A stretch of 7,984 nucleotides of DNA, taken from contig CAZTNG010000093.1 in NCBI GenBank assembly GCA_964615195.1, forward strand, positions 1-7,984. The letters run 5' to 3'. Below, in pieces: positions 7,805 to 7,984 of the stretch (the first letter of the stretch is position 1; every line of letters starts with the position of its first letter). A program made the translations under genes and the position numbers. The stretch is from HGM20899 sp964615195 (GTDB lineage Bacteria > Pseudomonadota > Gammaproteobacteria > Enterobacterales > Succinivibrionaceae). The notes beneath the pieces were generated by a model that had not been told where the DNA came from, searched no databases, and saw nothing but the letters and a program-made list of their open reading frames with translations.

Positions 7805-7834
7805 TTAACCACAGAACAATTTTAATTTGTTGTT

Positions 7835-7840
7835 AAAGGA
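7835..7840 (+). promoter_or_regulatory. Ribosome-binding site of the AAA-ATPase-like gene
   Basis: AAAGGA followed by an 8-base spacer to the ATG at 7849 is the clearest Shine-Dalgarno site in the window and fixes this start. Its first three bases are the end of an arm (7827-7837) that can pair with AACAA (7815-7819) and, with a 5-base bulge, TTTAAC (7804-7809). Confidence 0.7.
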
Positions 7841-7848
7841 ACTGTCTT

Positions 7849-7984
7849 ATGGCTATTAACACTACATACATCAATCAAGATAATGCAAGTTTTCTTATGG
7901 AAACTGAAGATTTTTATGTTGATAAAACAAATTTAATAGCTTTTACTAATCATGTTATCAATAAAAGAGATAGACTTATGTGTG
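7849..7984 (+). CDS. AAA-ATPase-like / PD-(D/E)XK family protein, N-terminus only
   Basis: Only the first 45 codons are inside the window; the gene runs off the right edge. The fragment contains FYVDKTNLI (22-30) and ends in NKRDRLMC. In the AAA-ATPase_like family (PF09820) a YVDKT motif comes shortly before the Walker A region, usually written RPRRFGKS/T, which would begin just past the window. Full members are about 500-600 residues, with a P-loop ATPase domain followed by a PD-(D/E)XK nuclease-like domain (PDDEXK_9). They are often present in many copies in Bacteroidetes, Clostridia and gut Proteobacteria, and their role is not established. The start is supported by the Shine-Dalgarno site and a -10 box upstream. 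Family assignment rests on one short motif and its position, so the domain content beyond the window is inference. Confidence 0.75.
   Translation, partial: MAINTTYINQDNASFLMETEDFYVDKTNLIAFTNHVINKRDRLMC

Larger units (their letters stand above)
7615..7848. other. Intergenic region before the AAA-ATPase-like gene
   Basis: These 234 bases contain no open frame of note. They hold a terminator-like structure at the left, a TATAAT and other A/T-rich words in the middle (7701-7706), and the promoter and ribosome-binding site of the next gene at the right. TTGTTAG (7760-7766) repeats part of the word seen before nhaP2 and the Sel1 gene. Confidence 0.6.

Overview
The window is AT-rich (roughly 30% G+C by eye) bacterial DNA. 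It has three complete genes and one cut-off gene, all on the + strand. An NhaP2-type K+/H+ antiporter very like the enterobacterial protein, and the start of an AAA-ATPase-like/PD-(D/E)XK-type protein of a family common in host-associated anaerobes, suggest a gut- or host-associated gammaproteobacterium. Succinivibrionaceae is one possibility, but the genus cannot be settled from this sequence. Stop codons used are TAG, TAA and TAG, so the genetic code looks standard.

Layout. Bases 1-727 hold no convincing gene; they are very AT-rich, with a few short open remnants at the left edge and probable promoter elements for the antiporter at the right end. Bases 728-2467 encode the antiporter (NhaP2/CvrA type). 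A likely terminator and a promoter region follow (2468-2668). Bases 2669-6688 encode a 1339-residue protein with an N-terminal membrane anchor, an uncharacterised domain of about 490 residues, an acidic disordered linker and about a dozen Sel1-like repeats. After 26 bases comes a family 2 glycosyltransferase-like gene (6715-7614), most similar in layout to rhamnosyltransferases but with several active-site motifs altered. A 234-base gap with a possible terminator, a good -10 box and a clear Shine-Dalgarno site leads into the AAA-ATPase-like gene that leaves the window at 7984.

How the genes relate. The antiporter is probably its own transcription unit: it ends in a terminator-like hairpin, and a new promoter-like region follows. 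The Sel1 protein and the glycosyltransferase-like protein are close enough to be co-transcribed. That makes an envelope-related pair plausible (a scaffold facing the periplasm plus a cytoplasmic sugar-transferase-like protein), but this is inference. The last gene is probably separately expressed. The Sel1/glycosyltransferase pair is the least explained part of the window; I do not see a recognisable defence system, CRISPR array, tRNA, rRNA or complete insertion sequence.
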